Origin: Serratia rhizosphaerae
GTDB lineage: Bacteria > Pseudomonadota > Gammaproteobacteria > Enterobacterales > Enterobacteriaceae
DNA: 64,000 bases
Reading direction: 5' to 3'
Assembly: GCF_009817885.1 (NCBI RefSeq)
Contig: NZ_CP041764.1
Span: forward strand, 682,001-746,000
The position numbers and the translations under genes are program-made. How positions within the stretch are numbered: position 1 is the first letter of the stretch; each line of letters begins with the position of its first letter. The notes under the pieces were generated by a model. It made no database searches and was not told the DNA's origin. It saw only the letters and a list, made by a program, of their open reading frames with translations. Below are positions 8,933 to 16,981 of the stretch, in pieces.

Positions 8933-10406
8933 ATTTTCCGGCCGCCGGCGCTCTTTCATCCGTACACTCATCCTCCGCCGGATTGGCAACGGCCTCGTCC
9001 GCTGTCACACCGGGATAGGCGCAGCGCCAGGCGTAATAGATCGCCGTCAGCGGCGCAATGGCAAACAGCAGGAACAGCCAGCGGGCGGCGGCGCTGACGC
9101 CTTCAACGCCGCCCGACGCGTTCAGACCGGCCAGATTGGCGATCATGCCGGCCAATGCCGCGCCAAACGCCGTGGCAAACAGCTGCACCGTGGTGATCGC
9201 CGCGCCGGCAATATCTTTGTCCGACGCCGGCGCGGTTTGCAGGATACGCGTTAGCAGATGCGGCCAGCCGATGCCGATGCCAAACCCCAGCAGCGTTAAC
9301 AACGCGATCAGCGGTGCCAGCGCCGCCCAACCGCCGCCGGAAGGCGTCGGCATAAACAGCATCAGCCCCAGCAACCCCAACAGTACCAACAGCGGCCCGC
9401 TGACGATCGCCCGGCGGATGCCTGCGCCTCGCCAGCCGGAACTGACGATCTCCGACAGCGTCCAGCCGGCCGCGATCGTCGCCGTAATATAACCGGAACT
9501 CAGCGGCGACTGCCCGTGCAGGATCTGCAGAAAATACGGGACAAAAATATCGCTGGTCATGCCGATCACCAATAACGACACGGTAAGGTACAGCGACGCC
9601 TGCGTTGAACCGCGCCGCAGCGCGCCATACGGCAACAGCCGGGCGCGGGCGTGTTTTTCACGCCGCAGCAGCCATACCATCAGCAACAGCGCCAACCCCA
9701 TACCGCCGCCGTTGAGCCACAGGCTGTCCGCCAGGCTGCCGGCGGAAACGATCAGCACCGACGCCGCCAGCAGTCCCAGCTGCGCCAGCGGCAGCGGCGT
9801 CGCCGCCAGTTGCGCTTTGCCTTTGGGCAGAATCATGAAGGTGAACGCCGTATACGCCCCCATGATCGGCAACAACATGCCAAACGCCCAGCGCCAGGCG
9901 TGCAGCTCGGCAAAAATCCCGCCGATCGCCGGGCCGATCAGCGTGGCAATTCCCCACATGGCGGAAATCAGCGCCATAGCGCGCGGCCACAATGACGGCG
10001 GAAACACCAGATTGATCATCGCGTAGGACAGCGCAAACAGCATCCCGCCGCCAAACCCCTGCACCGTCCGGCCGATCAACATCACCGGCATCGACGGAGC
10101 CAGCGCGCACAGCAGCGCGCCAAACATGAAAAACAGCGATGCCGTCAGGTAGGCGCGACGTGCGCCATACCCGCTGAGCAGGCGCGCCGACAGGGTGGAA
10201 CCGATAATCGACGCCACAACAAACAGCGTGGTGTTCCAGGCATACAGATTCAGCCCGCCGATATCCTGCACCACCGACGGTAAAATGGTGGTCGCTACCA
10301 GAATGTTAATCGCATGGAGCGCCACCCCCAATGACAACGCAGTCGCACTCGCTGCATTTTTGCCGGAGAACAAGTCTCGCCAGCCACTTTTAGCACCAGT
10401 TATCAC
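8931..10406 (-). CDS. MFS multidrug efflux transporter (EmrB/QacA-like)
   Basis: About 491 residues with roughly 14 membrane helices. The motif-C-like stretch IGRTVQGFGGGMLFAL and the segment GIATLIGPAIGGIFAELHAWRW are typical of the DHA2 drug:proton antiporters. The frame is open upstream to 10634, but that part would run across the divergent regulator gene and is not membrane-like. A GTG at 10406 with AGGA eight bases before it is the plausible start. It is divergent from the cysteine-rich HTH regulator at 10510, which probably represses it through the palindrome at 10458-10469. The C-terminal tail is acidic and hydrophilic. Confidence 0.8.
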   Translation of the reverse strand: MITGAKSGWRDLFSGKNAASATALSLGVALHAINILVATTILPSVVQDIGGLNLYAWNTTLFVVASIIGSTLSARLLSGYGARRAYLTASLFFMFGALLCALAPSMPVMLIGRTVQGFGGGMLFALSYAMINLVFPPSLWPRAMALISAMWGIATLIGPAIGGIFAELHAWRWAFGMLLPIMGAYTAFTFMILPKGKAQLAATPLPLAQLGLLAASVLIVSAGSLADSLWLNGGGMGLALLLMVWLLRREKHARARLLPYGALRRGSTQASLYLTVSLLVIGMTSDIFVPYFLQILHGQSPLSSGYITATIAAGWTLSEIVSSGWRGAGIRRAIVSGPLLVLLGLLGLMLFMPTPSGGGWAALAPLIALLTLLGFGIGIGWPHLLTRILQTAPASDKDIAGAAITTVQLFATAFGAALAGMIANLAGLNASGGVEGVSAAARWLFLLFAIAPLTAIYYAWRCAYPGVTADEAVANPAEDECTDERAPAAGK

Positions 10407-10457
10407 GTTCAGCGTCCTGTTTTCAGAGTATAGGCATTGAGTTGAGGGTGAGATTGC

Positions 10458-10469
10458 GTTAAATTTAAC
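10458..10469. promoter_or_regulatory. Palindrome between MFS pump and HTH regulator
   Basis: GTTAAATTTAAC is a perfect 12-bp palindrome in the 103-base divergent spacer, 52 bases from the pump start and 41 from the regulator start. Its position fits an operator for the adjacent regulator; binding is inferred. Confidence 0.45.
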
Positions 10470-10509
10470 AAGCGTTATCTTGGAATAATTAAGGGCAAGG
10501 CGGAGAAAT

Positions 10510-11163
10510 ATGTCAAGAATAAGCTTGGAAAATGGCGAGTGCACCGCACAATCTGTCAGCGACCGTTTACTGAAGCTATTGAAAACCCGCGGCCCGCAAC
10601 AGGCCACCGAGGCCGGCAAAGTGCTGGGCACCACCGGTGAAGCGGCGCGTCAGCAGTTCGTTAAGCTGGCTAAAGAAGGCCTGGTGGAAGCGCGTGCCGA
10701 AACCCGCGGCGTCGGCCGCCCGGTGCAGCTGTGGCACCTGACCCCCGCCGGCAACGCCCAGTTCCCGGACTCGCACCCTGAACTGACGGTGCAACTGCTG
10801 CGCACCGTGCGCGACAAGCTCGGGGAGCAGGCGCTTGACGTCCTGATTGAAAGCCGCGAGCAAGAGACGCGCATCAACTATAAACAGGCGATGATCGGCG
10901 CCGTCACCCTGCAGGAGCGCGTCGCCCGTCTGGCGAAGGTGCGCTGCCACGAAGGCTATATGGCCGAATGGTGCACGCTGGAAGACGGCAGCTATCAGCT
11001 GGTGGAAAACCACTGCCCGATTTGCGCCGCCGCCAGCGTATGTCAAGGTTTTTGCCGCGCCGAACTCAGTATTTTCCGTGAGGTGCTGCAGGCGCAGGTG
11101 GAGCGTATCGAGCACGTCCTGGCTGGCTCTCGCCGCTGCGCCTACCGTATTTCTGATTTATAA
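10510..11163 (+). CDS. HTH regulator with C-terminal cysteine cluster (SufR/COG2345-like)
   Basis: A 217-residue protein with a winged-helix N-terminus (about 15-80, LGTTGEAARQQFVKLAKEGLVEAR) and a C-terminal domain containing cysteines in WCTLEDG, HCPICAAASVCQGFC and RRC. This layout is shared with SufR and related COG2345 regulators, where cysteines bind an iron-sulphur cluster or metal. A GGCGGAGA ribosome binding site supports this start. No suf genes are nearby; the only obvious partner is the divergent MFS pump, suggesting a redox- or metal-responsive efflux switch rather than cluster biogenesis. Cluster binding is inferred from the cysteines alone. Confidence 0.75.
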   Translation: MSRISLENGECTAQSVSDRLLKLLKTRGPQQATEAGKVLGTTGEAARQQFVKLAKEGLVEARAETRGVGRPVQLWHLTPAGNAQFPDSHPELTVQLLRTVRDKLGEQALDVLIESREQETRINYKQAMIGAVTLQERVARLAKVRCHEGYMAEWCTLEDGSYQLVENHCPICAAASVCQGFCRAELSIFREVLQAQVERIEHVLAGSRRCAYRISDL

Positions 11164-11198
11164 CGCACCCTGTGCGGGAAAATTAGGAGACCGAGCAA

Positions 11199-11270
11199 TT
11201 GTTCCATCACGTCTACTTATACTACGTTGAGCGCTGCCCCGCCGCCGCGCGCATCAACCAGGAGACGTAA
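11199..11270 (+). CDS. Tiny reading frame a, 23 codons, upstream of DUF2878
   Basis: A TTG-started frame with AGGAG eight bases before it; its TAA overlaps the ATG of the next tiny frame (TAATG, 11268-11272). The peptide reads like a protein fragment (HVYLYYVERCPAAAR). It could be a coupled leader peptide or the trace of an eroded operon gene. I cannot assign a family. Confidence 0.3.
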   Translation: MFHHVYLYYVERCPAAARINQET

Positions 11271-11341
11271 TGACCACTCAGCACCTGCCCCCGCTTAGCT
11301 CCCGTTCCCCCTCTTTGCACCAACGGTTTTCCGCACCATGA
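11270..11341 (+). CDS. Tiny reading frame b, 23 codons, coupled to DUF2878
   Basis: ATG with AGGAG six bases upstream. Its TGA overlaps the DUF2878 start codon as CATGA (11338-11341), the arrangement of translational coupling. The predicted peptide is Ser/Pro-rich (LPPLSSRSPS) and has no family resemblance. It may be a leader peptide or the start of a gene lost by deletion. Confidence 0.35.
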   Translation: MTTQHLPPLSSRSPSLHQRFSAP

Positions 11342-11832
11342 AGCTGCATGCCGGGTTCTGGCTGATCACGCTGTGCTTTGGCGCCTATTGGGGGCTGGCG
11401 CTGTTCGCGCGCGACCGGGCGGCGCTGGTGCTGGCGATTGGCGCCGTGGCCGCGCTGGCGCTGACCCCGCAGGTGCGGCGCAAATGGGCGGTGCTGGCGG
11501 CGCTGGCGGGCATTGCGATGGATGCATTCTGGTGTTACAGCGGCGTGTTGCAGTTTAGCGGCAGCACCGGCGTGCCCGTCTGGATGATGGCGCTGTGGCT
11601 CGCCTTTGGCTGCTGGTGGTGCTGGCTGATGCAGCTGATCCGCGCCTCCGCCTGGCCGACCGCCCTATTCGGCGCGGTCGCCGGGCCGCTCAGCTATCTG
11701 CTCAGCTGGAAGTTAAAGGCGTTCACGCCGCTGATCGCCCCGGACCTGCTGCTGCTGGCGCTCTCCGTCGGCTGGGCCGTCTACCTGCCCGCCGTCAGTT
11801 GGGCGCTCACGCGGCGCCGCAACGCCGCATAA
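11338..11832 (+). CDS. DUF2878 inner-membrane protein
   Basis: A 164-residue, strongly hydrophobic protein with about five membrane helices and a tryptophan-rich central segment (CWWCWLMQ). It is recognised as DUF2878, a family of unknown function that I know mainly from operons with a cyclopropane-fatty-acid-synthase-like methyltransferase, a DUF1365 protein and an ECF sigma/anti-sigma pair. None of those partners is present here, so this looks like an orphan member. Translation is probably coupled to the tiny frame ending at 11341. A hairpin with four T follows at 11858. Confidence 0.7.
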   Translation: MKLHAGFWLITLCFGAYWGLALFARDRAALVLAIGAVAALALTPQVRRKWAVLAALAGIAMDAFWCYSGVLQFSGSTGVPVWMMALWLAFGCWWCWLMQLIRASAWPTALFGAVAGPLSYLLSWKLKAFTPLIAPDLLLLALSVGWAVYLPAVSWALTRRRNAA

Positions 11833-11857
11833 ACGCCCGGTACGCCCGAACCCGCCT

Positions 11858-11882
11858 GTCCGCGCTAACGTTGCGGACTTTT
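11858..11882 (+). terminator. Probable terminator after DUF2878
   Basis: Stem GTCCGC / GCGGAC (11858-11863 and 11873-11878) with a 9-base loop, followed by TTTT. Short but well placed. Confidence 0.55.
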
Positions 11883-11952
11883 AACATTTCACTAAAGCCG
11901 CCGCAGGGACTATAATCTCCCGCTGTTTTAAGTAACCTGCGAAAATCGCCCC

Positions 11953-12126
11953 ATGCTGAAAAAAGCGTTCGTCATCATTATCGCCCTGTGCGCCCTGGGT
12001 TCCCTCGGCGGCGTATTCCTCGCCGGCCTGAACATCTACACCCGCTCCACCACGCCGCAGCCGGAAGCCAGCAGCGAAAGCGCCGCTCCGTCCGTTACGC
12101 CGGCGCCGGTCGCGCAAGATCGTTAA
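11953..12126 (+). CDS. Small single-pass membrane protein, 57 residues
   Basis: MLKKAFVIIIALCALG begins a single N-terminal membrane helix (about 4-25), followed by a short tail rich in Pro, Ala, Ser and Glu that would face the periplasm. No family is recognised. The coding pattern (G/C at third positions, charged N-terminus, helix, low-complexity tail) supports a real small protein, perhaps a lipid- or envelope-associated stress peptide. It is convergent with the PhnD-like gene, 12 bases away, and preceded by the terminator at 11858, so it has its own promoter in the 70 bases upstream. Confidence 0.6.
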   Translation: MLKKAFVIIIALCALGSLGGVFLAGLNIYTRSTTPQPEASSESAAPSVTPAPVAQDR

Positions 12127-12138
12127 ACGTCAGGCCGC

Positions 12139-12915
12139 CTACAGCGTCGTGACGCCGGCAGCGGCGGCCTGCCGTTCCAGTTCGGCAATCACCTGATAGT
12201 CCGCCCGCGGCACCAGGCTGAAATCACCAATCAGCAGGCTATCGCTGGCCGGATCGCTGACCATCTCATTGGCCGCCGCACGCAGGATTTCCACCTGCCC
12301 CTGCGATGTGCCTGCGGCAGTGATCAGCGGCAGCCCCGGCACCGAGGCGGTGCGGCCGATGATTTTCACCCCGTGCAGCGCCTCCGGCTGCGCCCGGCGC
12401 AGCAGTTCCAGGCTGACGCTGTCGATGGCGGCAATATCCGCCTCGCCGCGCTGGATCATCTTCAGCGACTGGTAGTGCGCGCCGGAAGCCAGCGCCTTGC
12501 CGAAGAAACGCCCGTCCTGCGCCAGCGGCGCGATCAGCGCCCGCAGGCTGTTATAGCCGGACTGAGAGTCGGTGCTGTTATACGCCGCCGTGCGGCCGCG
12601 AAAGTCGGCCAGCCGTTCGCCGGGATCGTCCTCCCGCACCACCAGCCAACTGCTGTAATTAGGGCCGTTGCAGCCCTCGACCCGATAGTGATAGGTGCCG
12701 ATCACCTGCACCTGCGGCAGATACGCCACCAGCGGGTAGCCGCAGGTCTGGCTGAGCAGCAAATCCGGCTGCCGCCAGTGCCGCGCCAAATCCTGCGGCC
12801 ACGTCAGCGTCTCCGGCGCTTCCAGCCCGTAGGCCTGCAGCCTGGCGCGCAGCGCACGCCAGAACGGCTCCACCTGTTGATGCGTCACGCCGTACATCGG
12901 TAAAGATACTTGCAT
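12139..12915 (-). CDS. PhnD-like substrate-binding protein lacking a signal peptide
   Basis: A 258-residue periplasmic-binding-protein fold of the PhnD/SsuA/transferrin type (PLPMYGV at the start; FRGRTAAYNSTDSQSGYNSLRAL as the ligand-loop region; GEADIAAIDSVSLELL). It starts directly at MQVSLPMYGV after a strong GGGGGAG, with no secretion signal; the frame open upstream to 13005 is hydrophilic and arginine-rich and is not a signal either. It therefore probably acts in the cytoplasm, perhaps as a ligand sensor or enzyme-like protein. It follows yehW by 62 bases on the same strand and may be co-transcribed with the osmoprotectant importer. Confidence 0.65.
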   Translation of the reverse strand: MQVSLPMYGVTHQQVEPFWRALRARLQAYGLEAPETLTWPQDLARHWRQPDLLLSQTCGYPLVAYLPQVQVIGTYHYRVEGCNGPNYSSWLVVREDDPGERLADFRGRTAAYNSTDSQSGYNSLRALIAPLAQDGRFFGKALASGAHYQSLKMIQRGEADIAAIDSVSLELLRRAQPEALHGVKIIGRTASVPGLPLITAAGTSQGQVEILRAAANEMVSDPASDSLLIGDFSLVPRADYQVIAELERQAAAAGVTTL

Positions 12916-12977
12916 CGCCACTCCCCCATCCCGTCTATCCTGATGGTCTGCACGGCGGCAGAACAGCCAACGCCGCG

Positions 12978-13718
12978 TCAGCCATGACGGATATGCCTTA
13001 CCCAACGTTCAAACACCCTATCAACAATGATAGCCAGTAACGCCACAACCAGCGCGCCCTGAATCACATAGGCGGTATTAAACCCGCTCAGGCCGATAAT
13101 AATCGGCGATCCGAGGGTTTTGGTGCCGACCGTCGAGGCGATGGCGGCGGTGCCGATATTAATGATCACCGAGGTGCGGATGCCGGCGAGGATCACCGGC
13201 GCGGCCAGCGGCAGCTCGACGCGCCACAGCACCTGCCAGGGACTCATGCCGACGCCGGTCGCCACTTCCCGCGCAGCGGGCGGCACCGCACCGATGCCGG
13301 CCAGCGTGCCCTGCAGAATCGGCAACAGTCCATACAGCACCAGCGCAATAATCGCCGGCTGCTCGCTGAAGCCCATCACCGGCACCGCCACCGCCAGCAC
13401 CGCCACCGGCGGGAAAGTCTGCCCCACCGCTACCGCCGTTTCCACCAGCGAACGAAATTCCTGCCCGGCCGGCCGGGTGACCGCCACCCCGGCCGATACG
13501 CCGATCAGCACCGCAATCAGGCTGGAAATCCCCACCAGCGTCAGGTGAGCCAGCAACAGCGCAATAAAGCTGTCCTGCTGATAGACCGGCCGCTGCAGGT
13601 CGGGAAACCAGTAGGCGAACAGGCCGTGCAGCTGGTTCATGCCGAACACCAGCGCCAGCAGCAGCGCCGTCGCCCACGGCAGCGGGTCGCGCAGCCAGCA
13701 TCGCAGACGCCCGCTCAT
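12978..13718 (-). CDS. yehW: Osmoprotectant ABC transporter permease YehW
   Basis: A 246-residue inner-membrane permease of the OpuCB/YehW class with about six helices and the EAA-type loop VGMSPWQVLWRVELPLAAPVI that contacts the ATPase. E. coli YehZYXW is a low-affinity glycine-betaine-type importer, stationary-phase and osmotically induced. The start overlaps the end of yehX by four bases (ATGA, 13715-13718), so the two are translationally coupled. The gene order osmF-yehY-yehX-yehW matches E. coli. Confidence 0.9.
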   Translation of the reverse strand: MSGRLRCWLRDPLPWATALLLALVFGMNQLHGLFAYWFPDLQRPVYQQDSFIALLLAHLTLVGISSLIAVLIGVSAGVAVTRPAGQEFRSLVETAVAVGQTFPPVAVLAVAVPVMGFSEQPAIIALVLYGLLPILQGTLAGIGAVPPAAREVATGVGMSPWQVLWRVELPLAAPVILAGIRTSVIINIGTAAIASTVGTKTLGSPIIIGLSGFNTAYVIQGALVVALLAIIVDRVFERWVRHIRHG

Positions 13719-14653
13719 GACAGGGCCTGCTGCGGGGCAAGAAGATCGTGAAAATGCAGCACGCCGCGCGCCGCGCCCTGCTCGTCCACCACCGGCAGGC
13801 AGTCGCTGCCGCGGGCGACAAACACCGACAGCGCCTCGCGCAGGCTCATCGCCGTGCTGATCGGTTCGCCGTCGGCCTGCCCGGGACGTACCCGCTCGCC
13901 GACGTAGCCCAGCGCCAGCAGTTTGATGCCGCGATCGCTGCGGCCGAAGAAGTCGCGCACAAAATCATTGGCCGGACGGGTCAGCATCTCCAGCGGCGTG
14001 CCCTGCTGCACCACCCGGCCGGCGTCCATCAGCACCACCCGGTCCGCCAGCGCCAGCGCCTCGTCGATATCGTGCGTCACCAGCACGATGGTGCGGCCGG
14101 AAAGCTGATGAATGCGCGCCACCTCCGCCTGCAGCGCGGCGCGGGTCACCGGGTCGAGCGCGCCGAACGGCTCATCCATCAGCAGCACTTCGGGGTCGGC
14201 CGCCAGCGCCCGGGCGACGCCGACCCGCTGCTGCTGCCCGCCGGACAGCTGGTGCGGATAGCGGCGGCGGAACAGCGCCGGATCAAGATGCAGCAGCTCC
14301 ATCAGCTCCGTGACCCGATCGCGGATGCGCGCCCGCGGCCACTTCAGCAGCTGCGGCACGGTGGCGATGTTCTCCTCCACCGTCCAGTGGGGGAACAGCC
14401 CGATGGACTGAATGGCATAGCCCATACGGCGTCGCAGATCCTGCGGTTTGAATTTGTGGATCTCTTCACCGGCGAAATAGATCTTGCCTTTATCGTGCTC
14501 AATCAGGCGGTTGATCATTTTCAGGGTGGTGGATTTACCGGAGCCGGAGGTGCCGATCAGCACGGTAAATTCCCCGGCGGCGATATTCAGCGACAAATCA
14601 TCCACCGCGGCTTTGCCCTGAAACAGTTTGCTTACCTGGTCAAAGTTAATCAT
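13715..14653 (-). CDS. yehX: Osmoprotectant ABC transporter ATPase YehX
   Basis: A 312-residue ABC ATPase with Walker A GTSGSGKST, signature LSGGQQQRVGVARAL, Walker B EVLLMDEPFGALDP and the H-loop TLVTHDIDEAL-type segment (here VLVTHDIDEAL). A C-terminal CBS-like region (about 240-312, ending in LPVVDEQGAARGVLHFHDLL) is typical of OpuCA/YehX enzymes and senses ionic strength or nucleotides in relatives. It powers the YehW/YehY permeases. It overlaps yehY and yehW by four bases each. Confidence 0.93.
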   Translation of the reverse strand: MINFDQVSKLFQGKAAVDDLSLNIAAGEFTVLIGTSGSGKSTTLKMINRLIEHDKGKIYFAGEEIHKFKPQDLRRRMGYAIQSIGLFPHWTVEENIATVPQLLKWPRARIRDRVTELMELLHLDPALFRRRYPHQLSGGQQQRVGVARALAADPEVLLMDEPFGALDPVTRAALQAEVARIHQLSGRTIVLVTHDIDEALALADRVVLMDAGRVVQQGTPLEMLTRPANDFVRDFFGRSDRGIKLLALGYVGERVRPGQADGEPISTAMSLREALSVFVARGSDCLPVVDEQGAARGVLHFHDLLAPQQALS

Positions 14654-15810
14654 CGGCGGGTTGCTTCCAACATTGAAATTATCAGTTTAAACAGCGAGTC
14701 GACCACGACCGCCATCACGATCACCGGGATCACCCCGAGCAGCACCAGATCCAGCGCGCTGCTCAGCAGCCCCTGAAACACGATGGCGCCGAAGCCGCCG
14801 GCGCCAATCAGCGCGGCCACCACCGCCATGCCCACCGTCTGCACCGCCAGAATACGCACCCCGGTCAGCAGCAGCGGCAACGCCAGCGGCAGCTGCACGC
14901 GCGCAAAGATCTGGCCGCGCGTCATGCCCATGCCGCGGGCGGACTCAATCACGCTGGCCGGCACGCTCTGCAGCCCGGCGGTCACGCTGCGCACCAGCGG
15001 CAGCAGCGCATACATCACCAGCGCGACGATCGCCGGCGCCAGCCCGATACCGCTGACGCCGTGGCGCGCCAGCCACGGGAACGCCGCCGCCAGCCCGGCC
15101 AGCGGCGCGATCAGCAGGCCGAACAGCGCGATCGACGGCACCGTCTGGATAATGTTGAGCGTGGAGAACACCGGCGTCTGCCAGCGCGACGAGCGGAAAC
15201 AGAGCACGCCGAGCGGCACGCCTATCGCCAGCGTCGGCAGCACGGTCAGCAGCAGAATGCTCAGGTGCTGCCACAGCGCGGCGTCGAACACTTCGCGCCG
15301 GTTGTGGTACTCCTTCAGCAGCGAGAGCGCATCCAACTGCTGGCTGAACAGCAGCCACAGCGCCGGCGCCAGCGTCAGGGTATTGCCGACAATACGCCAC
15401 AGCGGTGAGGCGGTGACGCGCTCCATGGCATTCGCCGCCATCAGCAGGCACAGCGCCAGCGTCAGCCAGCAGCCGCCGCTCCAGGAGGTGCGCGCCAGCG
15501 CCGAGCCGTTCTGCGCCAGCTGACGTGCGGCATCGCCGCTCAGCCAGAGGCTCAGCGTCAGCAACGCCGAGGCGGCCAGCACCGTCAGCAACGCATAAAC
15601 GCGCCACGGCGGCAGCAGACTGAGCGCCGCCAGCGCCAGCAGCGGCGCCAGCAGCCACAGCGCGCGGCCGTGCAGCAGGGAGAGCAGTGAAATAGTTTGC
15701 CCGGACAACAGGCGGTTGGGCGCATAGCTGAGGAAAGGCAGGCCAAACGCCGCGAGAAGTAACAGCAGAAACAGCGTCAACAGCACGCGGTTTTTTAGAA
15801 CGGTAGTCAA
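14650..15810 (-). CDS. yehY: Osmoprotectant ABC transporter permease YehY
   Basis: A 386-residue permease with a long N-terminal membrane extension (about residues 1-190, several helices, including LPFLSYAPNRLLSGQ, as in E. coli YehY) before the conserved permease core with EAA loop RGMGMTRGQIFARVQLPLALP. It pairs with YehW to form the heterodimeric channel. It lies 82 bases after osmF and its stop overlaps the start of yehX (14650-14653). Confidence 0.93.
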   Translation of the reverse strand: MTTVLKNRVLLTLFLLLLLAAFGLPFLSYAPNRLLSGQTISLLSLLHGRALWLLAPLLALAALSLLPPWRVYALLTVLAASALLTLSLWLSGDAARQLAQNGSALARTSWSGGCWLTLALCLLMAANAMERVTASPLWRIVGNTLTLAPALWLLFSQQLDALSLLKEYHNRREVFDAALWQHLSILLLTVLPTLAIGVPLGVLCFRSSRWQTPVFSTLNIIQTVPSIALFGLLIAPLAGLAAAFPWLARHGVSGIGLAPAIVALVMYALLPLVRSVTAGLQSVPASVIESARGMGMTRGQIFARVQLPLALPLLLTGVRILAVQTVGMAVVAALIGAGGFGAIVFQGLLSSALDLVLLGVIPVIVMAVVVDSLFKLIISMLEATRR

Positions 15811-15892
15811 AGAAACGCTCCGGCATCCTGGTGTATCCGCGTCGCCGGGGAGAAAGGAGCGCCTCCCCGGCGCGTTCGTTCATCGCGCGTTG

Positions 15893-16822
15893 TCAGCCTT
15901 TGACAAAGCCTTTCGCCTTCAGGTAGTTCGCCGCCACCTGTTTGGCGTCCTGCCCTTCCACCGCAATCTGCGCGTTCAGCTGCTGCAGCGTCGGGCCGTC
16001 CAGCGAGGCGAACACCGGTTTCAGCAGCGTGGCGATAGCGGCATGCTGCACCAGCGCGCTTTCGCGGATCACCGGCGCCGGCGCATAGATCGGCTGCACG
16101 CCCTGCGGATCCGCCAGCGTCTGCAGGCCCAGCGCCGCCACCGGGCCGTCGGTGCCGTAGGCCATGGCGGCATTCACGCCGGAGGTTTGCTCCGCCGCCG
16201 CCTTAATGGTGACCGCGGTATCGCCGCCGGCCAGCGACAGCAGCTGGTCCTGCTTCAGCGTAAAGCCGTAGGCTTTCTGGAACGCCGGCAGCGCGTCCGG
16301 CCGCTCGATAAACTCTGCCGAGGCCGCCAGCTTGAACGTGCCGCCGCCGTTAATCCACTTGCCCAGATCCGCCAGCGTTTTCAGCTGGTTGGCCGCCGCC
16401 ACGTCCTGACGCACCGCAATGGTCCAGGTGTTGTTGGCCGGCGCCGGGTCCAGCCACACCAGTTTGTTTTTGTCGTAATCAAGCTGTTTCACTTTGGCGA
16501 AGCCGGCCTGCGCATTTTTCCACGCCGGATCTTTTTCATCCGCGAAGAAGAAGGCGCCGTTGCCGGTATATTCCGGGTAAATATCAATTTCGCCGGCGGT
16601 AATTGCGCCGCGCAGCACCTTGGTGGTGCCCAGCTGCAGTTTGTTGGTGGTTTTGATGCCGTTGGCTTCCAGCACCTGCACGATAATATTGCCCAGCAGC
16701 GAACCTTCGGTGTCGATTTTAGAGCCGACGCGTACCGAATCCGCCGCCTGTGCGCCGCCGGCCAGTGTGAACAGGCTCAGCGCCAACGCCAGAAAGCGTC
16801 CGCGCGGGGAGAGAAATGCCAT
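15893..16822 (-). CDS. osmF: Osmoprotectant-binding periplasmic protein OsmF (YehZ)
   Basis: A 309-residue substrate-binding protein, nearly collinear with E. coli OsmF. The signal peptide ends at AQA before ADSVRVGSKIDTEGSLLGNI. The segments GEIDIYPEYTGNGAFFF and SGVNAAMAYGTDGPVAALG are the family's conserved ligand-site stretches. It is the first gene of the osmF-yehYXW unit. Its promoter must lie in the 37 bases before the palindromic repeat (16859-16981), within that repeat, or in the desaturase coding end, an unusually cramped arrangement. Confidence 0.94.
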   Translation of the reverse strand: MAFLSPRGRFLALALSLFTLAGGAQAADSVRVGSKIDTEGSLLGNIIVQVLEANGIKTTNKLQLGTTKVLRGAITAGEIDIYPEYTGNGAFFFADEKDPAWKNAQAGFAKVKQLDYDKNKLVWLDPAPANNTWTIAVRQDVAAANQLKTLADLGKWINGGGTFKLAASAEFIERPDALPAFQKAYGFTLKQDQLLSLAGGDTAVTIKAAAEQTSGVNAAMAYGTDGPVAALGLQTLADPQGVQPIYAPAPVIRESALVQHAAIATLLKPVFASLDGPTLQQLNAQIAVEGQDAKQVAANYLKAKGFVKG

Positions 16823-16858
16823 GGTGTCGTCCTCTTGTCTGTTTTATAAAAACCGCTC

Positions 16859-16981
16859 TACCCGTCATACTCCAAGCCGCAGGTGCGTTGGCTGTGCTCA
16901 GTCACCCGAATCACTGACCAGAGTCAGCTCATCGGGATTCCTTCCCTTGCCGCCTTTCTGCAACTCGAATTATTTAGGGTA
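16859..16981. repeat. Palindromic intergenic repeat (Serratia/Yersinia type)
   Basis: A 123-base imperfect palindrome. Its left end TACCCGTCATACTCCAAG pairs with the reverse complement of the right end (TACCCTAAATAATTCGAG), and an inner pair CCCGAATCACTGA / TCAGCTCATCGGG sits around the centre. The composition and ends match a dispersed repeat I know from Serratia and Yersinia intergenic regions. The desaturase stop codon and last three residues (YPK) are encoded inside it. Confidence 0.75.
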
